Below, piece by piece: positions 1-15,814 of a DNA stretch of 64,000 nt. Source of the DNA: Acidobacteriota bacterium (GTDB lineage: Bacteria > Acidobacteriota > Blastocatellia > RBC074). The translations under genes and the position numbers were made by a program. The notes beneath the pieces are model-generated. The model searched no databases. It was given only the letters and a program-made list of their open reading frames with translations, and was not told where the DNA came from. The stretch covers positions 62,001 through 126,000 of the forward strand of contig JADJXM010000004.1 of the NCBI GenBank assembly GCA_016715865.1. Direction: 5' to 3'. Position 1 is the stretch's first letter. Every line of letters begins with the position of its first letter.

Positions 1-1248
1 GACGTGATTGTGGTCAACACTTGCGGATTCATCCAGACGGCCAAGGAAGAATCGATCAACACGATTCTCGAGATGGCCGAGTTGAAAGAGACTGGAAACC
101 TGCAAAGGCTGGTCGTCGCCGGCTGCCTGGTCGAGCGTTACCGACAGGACCTGCTCAATCAGATGCCGGAGGTCGATGCGGTTCTCGGGACGAGCGAGAT
201 CGAAAAGATCGTGGCAGCGGTCGATCCGGCAGCCGCGGCCGTGCAGGATGCCGCTTTCGTCGCATCCAACGCATGGATGACGCGCGGATTGCCGACCTAC
301 CTTTACGACGAAAACGCTCCTCGAGTGCTGGCAACTCCAAAACATTTCGCTTACGTCAAGATCGCCGAGGGCTGTGATCACACCTGCGCCTTCTGTGCGA
401 TCCCGCAGATGCGCGGGAATTACCGGTCACGACGCGCCGGCTCGATCGTCCGCGAAGCCGAACAGCTGGCGGCTCAGGGCGTCAGGGAGATGGTACTTAT
501 TTCGCAGGACTCGACGCAGTATGGTCTGGATCTGGGGCTCAGGGACGGACTGGCCGATCTGCTGCGGAGCCTCGCCCAAGTCAACGGGATCGAATGGATT
601 CGCATCATGTACACTTACCCGAACTCGCTGAGTGACGCGACGCTGGCAGCCATGGCCGATGAACCGAAGGTCTGTAACTATCTGGATATGCCCTTGCAGC
701 ACGCGAGCGCCTCTGTTCTAAAACGGATGCGTCGCGGCGGAAACCGGCAATTACTTGAAAAGCTGCTGGCGCGCGCCCGCCAGTTCGTCCCTGAGATGAC
801 TTTGCGGACGACTTTGATTGTCGGCTTCCCCGGCGAAACCGACGATGATTTCAGCGAACTGATGCAGTTCGTGCGCGATGTCGAATTCGATCGCGTCGGC
901 GTCTTCACATACTCCGACGAAGAAGGCACTCACGGTTACGACCTTGACGGCAAGATCCCTGCCCGTGTCATGCGCACGCGCCGGACTAAACTGATGCGCG
1001 AACAGGCCAAAATTTCAAAGAAGAAGAATCGCGCAATGATTGGACGCAGATTCCGTGCGCTGCTCGAGGGGGTTTCGCAGGAAACGGAGCTGCTGCTGCA
1101 GGCGCGACTTGAATCTCAGGCGCCCGAAGTCGACGGACACGTATTAATTAATGATATCCCGGAAGGATTCGCCGGAAAGCCCGGCGATTTCATCGAGATC
1201 GAGATCACCGAGGCGCACGAATACGACCTCGTTGCCCGCGTCCTTTGA
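1..1248 (+). CDS. rimO: Ribosomal protein S12 methylthiotransferase RimO, 5' end outside the window
   Basis: Radical SAM methylthiotransferase that modifies the conserved aspartate of ribosomal protein S12. The frame is open from base 1, so the N-terminus is missing; the visible part is 415 residues. The N-terminal MTTase domain keeps the NTCGFI motif (Cys8 in window numbering). The radical SAM cluster motif CDHTCAFC has cysteines at about 125, 129 and 132. The C-terminal 65 or so residues look like a TRAM RNA-binding domain. RimO is preferred over MiaB because of the overall sequence flavour (NTCGFI, CDHTCAFCAIP). pgpA follows 18 bp downstream on the same strand. Confidence 0.93.
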   Translation, partial: DVIVVNTCGFIQTAKEESINTILEMAELKETGNLQRLVVAGCLVERYRQDLLNQMPEVDAVLGTSEIEKIVAAVDPAAAAVQDAAFVASNAWMTRGLPTYLYDENAPRVLATPKHFAYVKIAEGCDHTCAFCAIPQMRGNYRSRRAGSIVREAEQLAAQGVREMVLISQDSTQYGLDLGLRDGLADLLRSLAQVNGIEWIRIMYTYPNSLSDATLAAMADEPKVCNYLDMPLQHASASVLKRMRRGGNRQLLEKLLARARQFVPEMTLRTTLIVGFPGETDDDFSELMQFVRDVEFDRVGVFTYSDEEGTHGYDLDGKIPARVMRTRRTKLMREQAKISKKKNRAMIGRRFRALLEGVSQETELLLQARLESQAPEVDGHVLINDIPEGFAGKPGDFIEIEITEAHEYDLVARVL

Positions 1249-1266
1249 ACTTGATTTTACAACCCG

Positions 1267-1830
<564 letters not shown>

Positions 1831-1832
1831 GT

Positions 1833-2004
1833 GCTCAGCCCGAGGAGAGTTTCCAGTATGAAGAAGTTTCCAGTTTCCAGTCGTCTGCAACAGATCCACA
1901 AATAGAAATAATCGCAAGCTCTTTGGCAAGGAAGAACATGCTCCTGCCCGGAAAACTGGAAACTGGAAACTTCTTCATACTGGAAACTTTACCCGAGGCT
2001 GAGC
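1833..2004. repeat. Inverted-repeat element E1 (GTTTCCA heptad type) between pgpA and cinA
   Basis: Two arms (1833-1880 and 1956-2004) of about 48 nt are inverted copies separated by about 75 nt. The inner 33 nt of each arm match exactly and are built from GTTTCCA-type 7-mers; the outer part (GCTCAGCC...) is imperfect. It starts 2 bp after the pgpA stop and could fold into a long hairpin in the pgpA-cinA transcript. Confidence 0.85.
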
Positions 2005-2023
2005 AGTTACAGGGCATTAAAGA

Positions 2024-3265
2024 ATGGCACAAATGCTGAATGCAGAAATCATCGCGATCGGATCCGAGATGCTGACGCCTTTCAGGACCGACACCAACTC
2101 CCTCTGGCTGACCGACAGGCTCAACGGCCTGGGGATCGACGTCAAGCTGAAGACGGTGGTCGGTGACGACGAAGGCCGCCTGGAAGAGATGATACGCGAT
2201 GCCATGAAACGGTCGGAGATCATCATTTCGACCGGCGGTCTCGGCCCGACTGAAGACGACATCACGCGCAAGATCTTTGCCCGCGTACTGAAAAAACGTC
2301 TCATCCTGAACGATTCGATATTGGAGAAGATCAGGGCCAGGTTCGCAAAAAGAGGCGTACCGATGCCGGAAATCAACTCGCGGCAGGCCTTGATCATCGA
2401 AGACGCGCAGCTGATCGAAAACAAGAACGGTACTGCTCCTGGTATGCTGATCTACCATGGCAAATGCACAATCGCGCTGCTCCCGGGGCCTCCGCGCGAG
2501 ATGAAACCGATGTTCGAGGCCGCCGTCGCGCCGGCGCTCAGAGAACGTGCCGGCGACCTGCTCATCCTCCGTCGCAAGCTGAGCATATTCGGCCTGACGG
2601 AATCCGCCACCGACGAGATCGCCGCACCGATCTACACAAAATTTCGCAATCCAGTCACGACAATTCTTTTCAAGGACGGCCAGATCGAACTGCACCTGAC
2701 TGCAAATGCCAAAACCGTGGACGAAGCCGAAAAGCTGCTCGATGAACTGGCCGGACAACTGGACGTAGCACTCGGTGAATATATCTTTTCGCGCCGCGAC
2801 GAAACGCTTGAAGAGGTCGTTGGTGACAAACTCAAGCTCAACGGTTATACGCTGGCGACAGCTGAAAGCTGCACTGGCGGCCTGCTGGCAGGGCGGATCA
2901 CCGAAGTCCCCGGCAGCTCGGACTATTTCCTTGAAGGCGCAGTGACCTATTCGAACGAGGCGAAGGCAAGGCAGCTCGGGGTTCCGAAGGATCTGATCGA
3001 GGTGCACGGAGCCGTCAGCGAAGAAGTGGCGAAGGCAATGGCGGAAGGCGTGCGCCGGCTGGCCGGAAGCACTTTCGGCATCGGGATCACCGGCATCGCC
3101 GGCCCGGGCGGCGGCACCGAAGAAAAGCCTGTCGGGCTGGTCTACGTCGCTCTGGCCGATGACGAAGAGACCATGATTCGCAAGTTCATCTTCCCCGGCG
3201 ACCGCCAGTTCATCCGTCAGTTGTCGGTCAATGCCGCACTCGATCTGATCCGACGCCGGCTCTAG
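2024..3265 (+). CDS. cinA: CinA family protein (competence/damage-inducible; NMN deamidase type)
   Basis: Full-length two-domain CinA, 413 aa. The N-terminal MoCF/molybdopterin-binding-like domain (about 1-170) has STGGLGPTEDDITR. The C-terminal amidohydrolase domain (about 255-410) has ATAESCTGGLLAGRI and GITGIAGPGGGTEEKPVG. In characterised homologues the C-terminal domain deamidates nicotinamide mononucleotide in pyridine nucleotide salvage, and the N-terminal domain can have ADP-ribose pyrophosphatase activity. A second ATG lies three codons in; neither start has a strong Shine-Dalgarno sequence. Confidence 0.92.
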   Translation: MAQMLNAEIIAIGSEMLTPFRTDTNSLWLTDRLNGLGIDVKLKTVVGDDEGRLEEMIRDAMKRSEIIISTGGLGPTEDDITRKIFARVLKKRLILNDSILEKIRARFAKRGVPMPEINSRQALIIEDAQLIENKNGTAPGMLIYHGKCTIALLPGPPREMKPMFEAAVAPALRERAGDLLILRRKLSIFGLTESATDEIAAPIYTKFRNPVTTILFKDGQIELHLTANAKTVDEAEKLLDELAGQLDVALGEYIFSRRDETLEEVVGDKLKLNGYTLATAESCTGGLLAGRITEVPGSSDYFLEGAVTYSNEAKARQLGVPKDLIEVHGAVSEEVAKAMAEGVRRLAGSTFGIGITGIAGPGGGTEEKPVGLVYVALADDEETMIRKFIFPGDRQFIRQLSVNAALDLIRRRL

Positions 3266-3376
3266 CTGATAGCCAGGAACGCAGAGAGGGCAAAGATTTA
3301 ATGGAGTTGGGAATGACCGGGTTACAATCAATGCGTAACATCATATAAAAATAGTTCATATTTGCGGGGAGATGCC

Positions 3377-4012
3377 ATGGAGGCAGTCATAAACTTGATC
3401 ACCTTTCCGGGATCCGTCGTGTTACTGCTGTTCGCATACCTGCTCGGGTCTATTCCTTTCGGCTATCTGATCGTTAAATTCGCAAGCGGCTCGGACATTC
3501 GAGAGACCGGTAGCGGAGGCACAGGCGCAACCAATGTCACGCGCAAGGCCGGGAAAGCCGCCGGTATCATGACCCTTGTGCTGGATGCATTGAAGGGTGT
3601 GGCCGCCGTGGCTGTGGTCGGTGCGATCGATCCGGCGCTCGCTCCGTGGGCGGGTCTGCTGGCTGTGATCGGGCACTGCTTCCCGGTCTGGCTCGGGTTT
3701 AAAGCCGGCAAAGGCGTGGCGACGGGGCTCGGAGTCTTTGCGATGCTCGTGCCTTTTGCCGTGCTTGCGGCAGCATTGATCTTCTTTCTGATCGTCTGGC
3801 GAACGCGTTATGTCTCGCTCGGCTCGATCACAGCCGCGCTGATCGTGCCGGTTGTCGCGATGTTGCTGCATGTTCTGGTCCATCCGATACCAGGCTTCAT
3901 GGGATTGTTCGTGGCGCTCTGCCTGTCATCGGCTGTGATCGTCTTCAAACATGGCGAGAACATCCGGCGACTGCGGACCGGAACCGAGAACAAATTCGGA
4001 GCAACACCCTGA
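3377..4012 (+). CDS. plsY: Glycerol-3-phosphate acyltransferase PlsY
   Basis: Integral membrane acyltransferase that transfers an acyl group from acyl-phosphate to glycerol-3-phosphate, the first step of phospholipid synthesis. It has 211 aa with about five hydrophobic spans. PlsY motifs are clear: GSGGTGATNVTRKAG near residue 45 and GHCFPVWLGFKAGKGVATG near 95. The ATG at 3377 is chosen over an upstream TTG (3362) because GGGGAG lies at a proper distance before it. gpsA follows 19 bp downstream; GpsA makes the PlsY substrate, so the pair is functionally coherent. Confidence 0.92.
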   Translation: MEAVINLITFPGSVVLLLFAYLLGSIPFGYLIVKFASGSDIRETGSGGTGATNVTRKAGKAAGIMTLVLDALKGVAAVAVVGAIDPALAPWAGLLAVIGHCFPVWLGFKAGKGVATGLGVFAMLVPFAVLAAALIFFLIVWRTRYVSLGSITAALIVPVVAMLLHVLVHPIPGFMGLFVALCLSSAVIVFKHGENIRRLRTGTENKFGATP

Positions 4013-4031
4013 TCGGGTTCTGGAGTTAGAC

Positions 4032-5036
4032 ATGAAAGCGATCGCGATCATCGGAGCAGGCAGTTGGGGCACGGCGCTGGCAATGGTGGCGGCGCGCGCA
4101 GGCAATCCGGTGCGATTATGGGCGCACAGCGCCGAGGTTGCCGAGACCCTCGAACGTGAACGGGAAAATACTGTCTACCTTCCGGGCTTCCCTCTTCAGC
4201 CCGGGATCGAGCCGACCTCGGATCTCGCCTGGGCGCTTGAAGACGCCGAGATCGTATTGACTGTCGTCCCGTCCCATGTCTCACGCCAGATTTACGGACG
4301 GATGCAACCGCACCTCAATCCGCAGATGATCTTCGTGAATGCGACGAAAGGGATCGAGATCGCCACTCAGATGCGGATGGAGGAGGTCGTTCGCGACTCG
4401 CTGCAGGAACTTTTCGAACCGCGTTATGTAGTGCTTTCGGGTCCGAGTTTCGCCCAGGAGGTCGCCCGTGATGAGCCTTGCGCCATCGTGGCCGCCTCGC
4501 ATACCGCCAATTGGGCGACCACGGTCCAGGAAGCGCTGTCCAGCAATCGGTTCCGCGTCTACACGAACAACGATGTTACCGGTGTCGAGATCGGAGCGTC
4601 GATAAAAAACGTCATGGCGATCGCAACCGGCGCGGTCAACGGTCTTGGGCTGGGCTACAATAGCGCGGCCGCGCTGGTCACGCGCGGACTTGCCGAGATG
4701 ACACGGCTTGCGGTCAGACTCGGCGGGCGCCCTGAGACCCTGGCCGGGCTGGCTGGCATGGGCGATCTGGTGCTGACCTGCTTCGGCTCTCTTTCACGTA
4801 ATCGCCGCGTCGGATACGAACTCGGACAGGGACGCGCTTTGGCTGATATCATAAACGAGATGCGCGAAGTCGCCGAGGGTGTCAAAACAGCCCGCGCGGC
4901 GCATGAACTGGCGCTCAAACTCGGTGTCGAGATGCCGATCACTTCCGGCGTCTATCAGATGTTGTACGAAGACAAGAGCCCTCGCCAGCTCGAAATCGAG
5001 CTCATGGAACGACCGCTTAAACGCGAATCGATCTGA
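4032..5036 (+). CDS. gpsA: Glycerol-3-phosphate dehydrogenase [NAD(P)+]
   Basis: Cytoplasmic enzyme reducing dihydroxyacetone phosphate to sn-glycerol-3-phosphate for phospholipid synthesis. It has 334 aa, normal for the family. The Rossmann motif GAGSWGTALA is at residues 7-16, followed by SGPSFAQEVA near 137 and the catalytic-lysine segment IKNVMAIATG near 190. The start is set at MKAIAI because the Rossmann motif should begin a few residues in; the frame is open further upstream into plsY. It is followed by smpB after 36 bp. Confidence 0.94.
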   Translation: MKAIAIIGAGSWGTALAMVAARAGNPVRLWAHSAEVAETLERERENTVYLPGFPLQPGIEPTSDLAWALEDAEIVLTVVPSHVSRQIYGRMQPHLNPQMIFVNATKGIEIATQMRMEEVVRDSLQELFEPRYVVLSGPSFAQEVARDEPCAIVAASHTANWATTVQEALSSNRFRVYTNNDVTGVEIGASIKNVMAIATGAVNGLGLGYNSAAALVTRGLAEMTRLAVRLGGRPETLAGLAGMGDLVLTCFGSLSRNRRVGYELGQGRALADIINEMREVAEGVKTARAAHELALKLGVEMPITSGVYQMLYEDKSPRQLEIELMERPLKRESI

Positions 5037-5072
5037 ACGGCGCTTTTGTTTGCTTATCACCCGAAATTGGGA

Positions 5073-5546
5073 ATGACTGAAAAAACACAGACCGACAGAA
5101 CTGTTGCGACCAACCGCGAAGCCTGGCACAACTATCATATCCTCGAGACCTACGAGGCGGGCATTCAACTGACAGGCACCGAGGTCAAATCTGCCCGCGC
5201 CGGTCGCGTTAATCTGAAAGAAGCCTATGTCATGGTCCGTGACGGCGAAGCGTGGCTCCTCAATGCGCATATCAGCCAGTATTCACACGGCAACCGGCAG
5301 AATCATGACCCGATTCGCGACCGGCGATTGCTCATGCACAAGCGCGAAATTATCCGCCTGCAATCGAAAATTCAGGAAAAGGGGCTGACCATTGTCCCCA
5401 CGAAGTTTTACTTCAAAGGCAACCTGATCAAATGCGAGATCGGCATTGCGAAAGGCAAAAAACTGTACGACAAGCGTGCTGCTGAAGCGAAGAAGACTCA
5501 GGAGCGCGAAGCTCGTGCTGCAATCAAGGAACGTAGTAGAGAGTAG
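5073..5546 (+). CDS. smpB: SsrA-binding protein SmpB
   Basis: Small RNA-binding protein that delivers tmRNA to stalled ribosomes in trans-translation. It has 157 aa, the usual length. Recognisable segments are ATNREAWHNYHILETYEAGI, LTGTEVKSARAGRVNLKEAY and the basic C-terminal tail that enters the mRNA channel. The start at MTEKTQ gives the normal N-terminus. The TAG stop (5544-5546) is itself part of the first unit of the following repeat element (AGTAGTTTCCAG). The tmRNA gene was not found in this window. Confidence 0.94.
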   Translation: MTEKTQTDRTVATNREAWHNYHILETYEAGIQLTGTEVKSARAGRVNLKEAYVMVRDGEAWLLNAHISQYSHGNRQNHDPIRDRRLLMHKREIIRLQSKIQEKGLTIVPTKFYFKGNLIKCEIGIAKGKKLYDKRAAEAKKTQEREARAAIKERSRE

Positions 5547-5711
5547 TTTCCAGTGGGAGTAGTTTCCAGTTTCCAGTTTCCAGTAGGGGAGTTTCCAGAT
5601 TCCAGTTAATTGATGTCATCGTATATTTTTACTATTTTTATCTGGAAACTTCTTCACTGGAAACTGGAAACTACTCCCACTTGAAACTGGAAACTACTCC
5701 CACTGGAAACT
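5543..5711. repeat. Inverted-repeat element E2 (GTTTCCA heptad type) between smpB and pepA
   Basis: The left arm (about 5543-5599) holds several AGTTTCCAG units with GGGAGTA spacers. The right arm (5641-5711) is the inverted version, TGGAAACT units with TACTCCCAC. About 40 AT-rich bases lie between them. The smpB stop codon lies inside the left arm, and the pepA ribosome binding site follows 8 bp after the right arm. Confidence 0.85.
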
Positions 5712-5730
5712 TTTTCAAAAGGATAAATGA

Positions 5731-7206
<1,476 letters not shown>

Positions 7207-7213
7207 AATTGGT

Positions 7214-7243
7214 TTGACCAACTTCGACGATCGGAAGTACAAT
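7214..7243 (+). promoter_or_regulatory. Candidate sigma70-type promoter for the class I aldolase gene
   Basis: TTGACC (7214-7219), an 18-nt spacer and TACAAT (7238-7243), placed about 50 bp before the aldolase start. The -35 box is overlapped by a small palindrome, TTGGT-TTG-ACCAA (7210-7222), which could be an operator. This is pattern matching only. Confidence 0.5.
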
Positions 7244-7294
7244 TTCGATTACTTCCCAAAGATTCCAAATCGATTCGCACATGGAGAAATCACA

Positions 7295-10436
<3,142 letters not shown>

Positions 10437-10453
10437 TCAATTCCCCCATCACG

Positions 10454-12232
10454 TCATTCCTTCAATGAGAATCTGAGTGGCGCCGATCGATCGAAATCTT
10501 CGGTCGTCGTCACCGCAACGCGATCGCGGGCTTCGCGGCAGGATGAGTCGATGTGATTGCGAATTGCACGTGCCCGCAGGTCAGCCATTTCCGCCAGCTC
10601 ATTCTTCTCTCTGCGGGCTGTAATTCGCAAGTGTAACGCGGGCTCCAGACGAAGTCGCGCGCAGGCGGACGCCAGCATTTCGAGAGCGCCATCCCGGAGA
10701 TCTGCGTTGTTTCTTGCGAAATCCAGAGCTCCGAAGATTGGCTCAACCCTCTCGTATCGAACGACCGTCGAAGTATCGCTCAGTCGGTCACGCACGGTTT
10801 CAGTGATGATTGACATCGCATCTGGAGAAATATCCGCATCCGCCAGATAGCTGAACTGGATCTGCATCGGCTGATTGATGGCCGTCATGATCCGCCGGCT
10901 GAGCAGATGGGCTGACGGAGGAAACCGAACGCCGCGCAAAGAGTTATCGATGCCCTGTTCAAAGCGGCTTCGCATCTCGGCGACAGTCATCGCTGCCGGC
11001 TGCTGCGGCTGAAGTCGGGCGAGTATCGACATATCCGCCTCGGTTGTCGGAATTTCGACGAATTCCAGATTGACACTATCGACAGGGCGACCGAGCCGGG
11101 CGGCGATCAATCGCTCGCATTCCGATCGTTCGACTGCGGAATATGGCTCGCGGGTCACGACACGCATGCGGATGAAGAGCTTATCGTCAGTTGCTTCGGA
11201 TGCGAGCTGATCGATCTGCGATCTCGATTCACCCTGAGCCGTCTTTCCGAAATGCTCCTTCCAGAGTTCGCGCACAACTTGTTCGACACGGTTGCCCTGT
11301 TGCCTGGCGGAAAAGTCATTCTTCAGCTGGTTGAGCGACTGGCTAAGCGGGATGAGAATCAAGATAAACGGAATCAGGATCATGAGAAGTCGGCCGGGGA
11401 AACTGCCGATCATTCTTAATGCATCAGGCATCATCCATCGCTTCAGCAATTCACTGACCCAGGCGCTCTCCGGATCTTCCCGCCGCCAGACGCGAACGAA
11501 CTCTCGCACTTCAGTCGTATCAATCTGAACGGCCATAAAAATAAACATGGATGCGAGTGTGATGGTGACAAGGTTGGTCAGGAACAGCAGTCCGCCGCCT
11601 CGCGCGACGCCGAGCCCGAGAGTGACATCGACGGTGGCCGCGACGCCGATCCCATAGCCGACCACGCACAGAGGAGGCATCAGCGCAACGGCTATGGCAA
11701 CACCAGGAATCGATGTCACGACCCCTTTCACTTCACGGCACAGTGCGATCGATCCGACAGCGCCTGAAAAAAGCGCGACGAACAGATCGAGCGTATTCGG
11801 CTGGGTGCGCGCCGCTATTTCGGAGGTCATCTCCCTGAAAGGCAGCAGCCAGACCAGCAGCACCGAGAAGACGATCGCCACCATGCAGCTCAAGAGAAGC
11901 TTGACGCCGGCCCGCAGCGCGAGGACCAGATCGCCGGTCGCCAGGGCGAGTCCCGAAGACATGATCGGGCCCATGAGCGGAGAGATAAGCATCGCACCGA
12001 TGATCACTGCCGGGGAATTAAGCGCCAGTCCAAGCGTCGCGATCCCGGCCGAAAACAGTGTCTGCAGCCAGTAACTGAGATCATAGAGCGACGCCGTTTT
12101 GTACAGATCGAGGTAGAGCGACTGCTTGGTCTCGGACCTGACTCCCAGCAACGCCGCTAACCGGTTTCTTATCACACGGAGATAGCGCGATATCCGCCTG
12201 CTGCTCAGGTTCTGAGTATCGAATATTTGCAT
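10454..12232 (-). CDS. DUF389 family membrane protein
   Basis: The protein has 592 aa. The DUF389 core (about 35-300) is a multi-span hydrophobic region with NSPAVIIGAMLISPLMGPIMSSGLALATGD split over the first spans; this domain is found in prokaryotic membrane proteins of unknown function. After the last span (about 275-300, ILIPFILILIPLSQSL) comes a soluble C-terminal half of about 290 residues. Its last 70 residues (LAEMADLRARAIRNHI and following) faintly resemble the OmpA-like peptidoglycan-binding fold; that is weak inference. It starts 11 bp after the antiporter gene, so both are probably co-transcribed. Confidence 0.8.
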   Translation of the reverse strand: MQIFDTQNLSSRRISRYLRVIRNRLAALLGVRSETKQSLYLDLYKTASLYDLSYWLQTLFSAGIATLGLALNSPAVIIGAMLISPLMGPIMSSGLALATGDLVLALRAGVKLLLSCMVAIVFSVLLVWLLPFREMTSEIAARTQPNTLDLFVALFSGAVGSIALCREVKGVVTSIPGVAIAVALMPPLCVVGYGIGVAATVDVTLGLGVARGGGLLFLTNLVTITLASMFIFMAVQIDTTEVREFVRVWRREDPESAWVSELLKRWMMPDALRMIGSFPGRLLMILIPFILILIPLSQSLNQLKNDFSARQQGNRVEQVVRELWKEHFGKTAQGESRSQIDQLASEATDDKLFIRMRVVTREPYSAVERSECERLIAARLGRPVDSVNLEFVEIPTTEADMSILARLQPQQPAAMTVAEMRSRFEQGIDNSLRGVRFPPSAHLLSRRIMTAINQPMQIQFSYLADADISPDAMSIITETVRDRLSDTSTVVRYERVEPIFGALDFARNNADLRDGALEMLASACARLRLEPALHLRITARREKNELAEMADLRARAIRNHIDSSCREARDRVAVTTTEDFDRSAPLRFSLKE

Positions 12233-12243
12233 ATGCCAAATGC

Positions 12244-13487
<1,244 letters not shown>

Positions 13488-13634
13488 CATTTTTAATAAA
13501 CGCAAGATTAGTGTTCGACAATGCTAACAGGCTTGATACCCTGTTGACAAAACAAAGAGGAAGGGGAAAAGTACAATCGTCAAAAACGAAACACTGAATT
13601 TCATCATTCAACCGACAACCGAGGTGACTCTTCC

Positions 13635-15113
<1,479 letters not shown>

Positions 15114-15144
15114 ATTGCTCCCGGTTCGTATCCAAAGCCTGCAC

Positions 15145-15483
15145 TTAACCTAAGATCAATCGAAGTGTGTCCCGAAGTAGTTGACAATCCACTGGTTCAA
15201 GTTGGCCGAGTGACTTTATTACCAATGAGTGCTCGATAGTCACCATAACAGGTTTAATGATCGAAGGCTTCAAGAGTCCGGATTTCTTCCACTCTGAAAT
15301 TTTAATATCTCCAAGAACGGAAGGTTTCCTGAACTGACTGGTGATCGCCATCAAAATCAGATCGCGACGAATTCTGTTATAAGCATCCGAGCTGACAATC
15401 ACTGCCGGGCGTTTCTTTGAGCCGGACTGATCAGTGAATGGAAATGTAACGAGGATCACATGACCAAATTTATAATCGATCAT
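15145..15483 (-). CDS. MazF/PemK-type toxin
   Basis: Probable ribosome-independent endoribonuclease toxin, 112 aa. The N-terminus fits the MazF fold: YKFGHVILVTFPFTDQSGSKKRPAVIVSS, whose first part matches the G-x-V-x-LVxFPFTD pattern (shown here split across residues 4-33). The start at MIDYKF overlaps the end of the antitoxin gene by 14 bp, typical of translationally coupled toxin-antitoxin pairs. It is convergent with glpK. RNA cleavage specificity cannot be told. Confidence 0.82.
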   Translation of the reverse strand: MIDYKFGHVILVTFPFTDQSGSKKRPAVIVSSDAYNRIRRDLILMAITSQFRKPSVLGDIKISEWKKSGLLKPSIIKPVMVTIEHSLVIKSLGQLEPVDCQLLRDTLRLILG

Positions 15484-15661
15484 AGACGGCATCTTCTTCG
15501 TTATCCCAAACCTCGCGGAAAGCCTCTTCCGACAACTTCTGCGCTGCGCGAACAAGACGTTGATCGTCTCGTTGAGCAATGAAATCAACGAAGTCTTCAA
15601 CTTCCACGATTCGCTCCGGCGGGAGTTTCCTGATCTTCTCAATGAGTTCTTCAACCTGCAT
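15470..15661 (-). CDS. Antitoxin partner (DUF2281-like) of the MazF toxin
   Basis: Small acidic protein of 63 aa (74 if a GTG at 15694 is used). It begins MQVEELIEKIRKLPPERIVE and continues EDFVDFI, a pattern seen in DUF2281-type antitoxins. The acidic C-terminus (DNEEDAVYDRL) is the usual toxin-binding region. AAAGG lies 9 bases before the ATG at 15661, favouring that start. It overlaps the toxin gene by 14 bp. Confidence 0.72.
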   Translation of the reverse strand: MQVEELIEKIRKLPPERIVEVEDFVDFIAQRDDQRLVRAAQKLSEEAFREVWDNEEDAVYDRL

Positions 15662-15749
15662 AATGTTGAACCTTTCAATATACGATTCTGGCACTAAATA
15701 ATATGGTGACCAAATCTCAAACAGGCCCCCGAGTACACTTATTCTACAA

Positions 15750-15784
15750 GATTGAATTGAGAAATATATACTTATTATTCAATC
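15750..15784. promoter_or_regulatory. Spaced inverted repeat upstream of the toxin-antitoxin pair
   Basis: GATTGAAT (15750-15757) and ATTCAATC (15777-15784) are perfect 8-bp inverted copies separated by 19 AT-rich bases. They lie in the intergenic space between the antitoxin gene (-) and the divergent phosphoesterase gene (+). Antitoxins usually autoregulate through such palindromes, so it is a candidate operator for either direction. Confidence 0.3.
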
Positions 15785-15814
15785 GAATAATCTAAGTCCA
15801 ACCTAAGATAATTT

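Noticed and set aside
1835..3331. 498-residue open frame on the minus strand opposite cinA
   Set aside because: It mirrors the codon structure of cinA, runs through repeat DNA at its end and shows no protein family features.
13542..13575. TTGACA ... TACAAT as a glpK promoter
   Set aside because: The spacer is 22 nt, too long for a sigma70 promoter.
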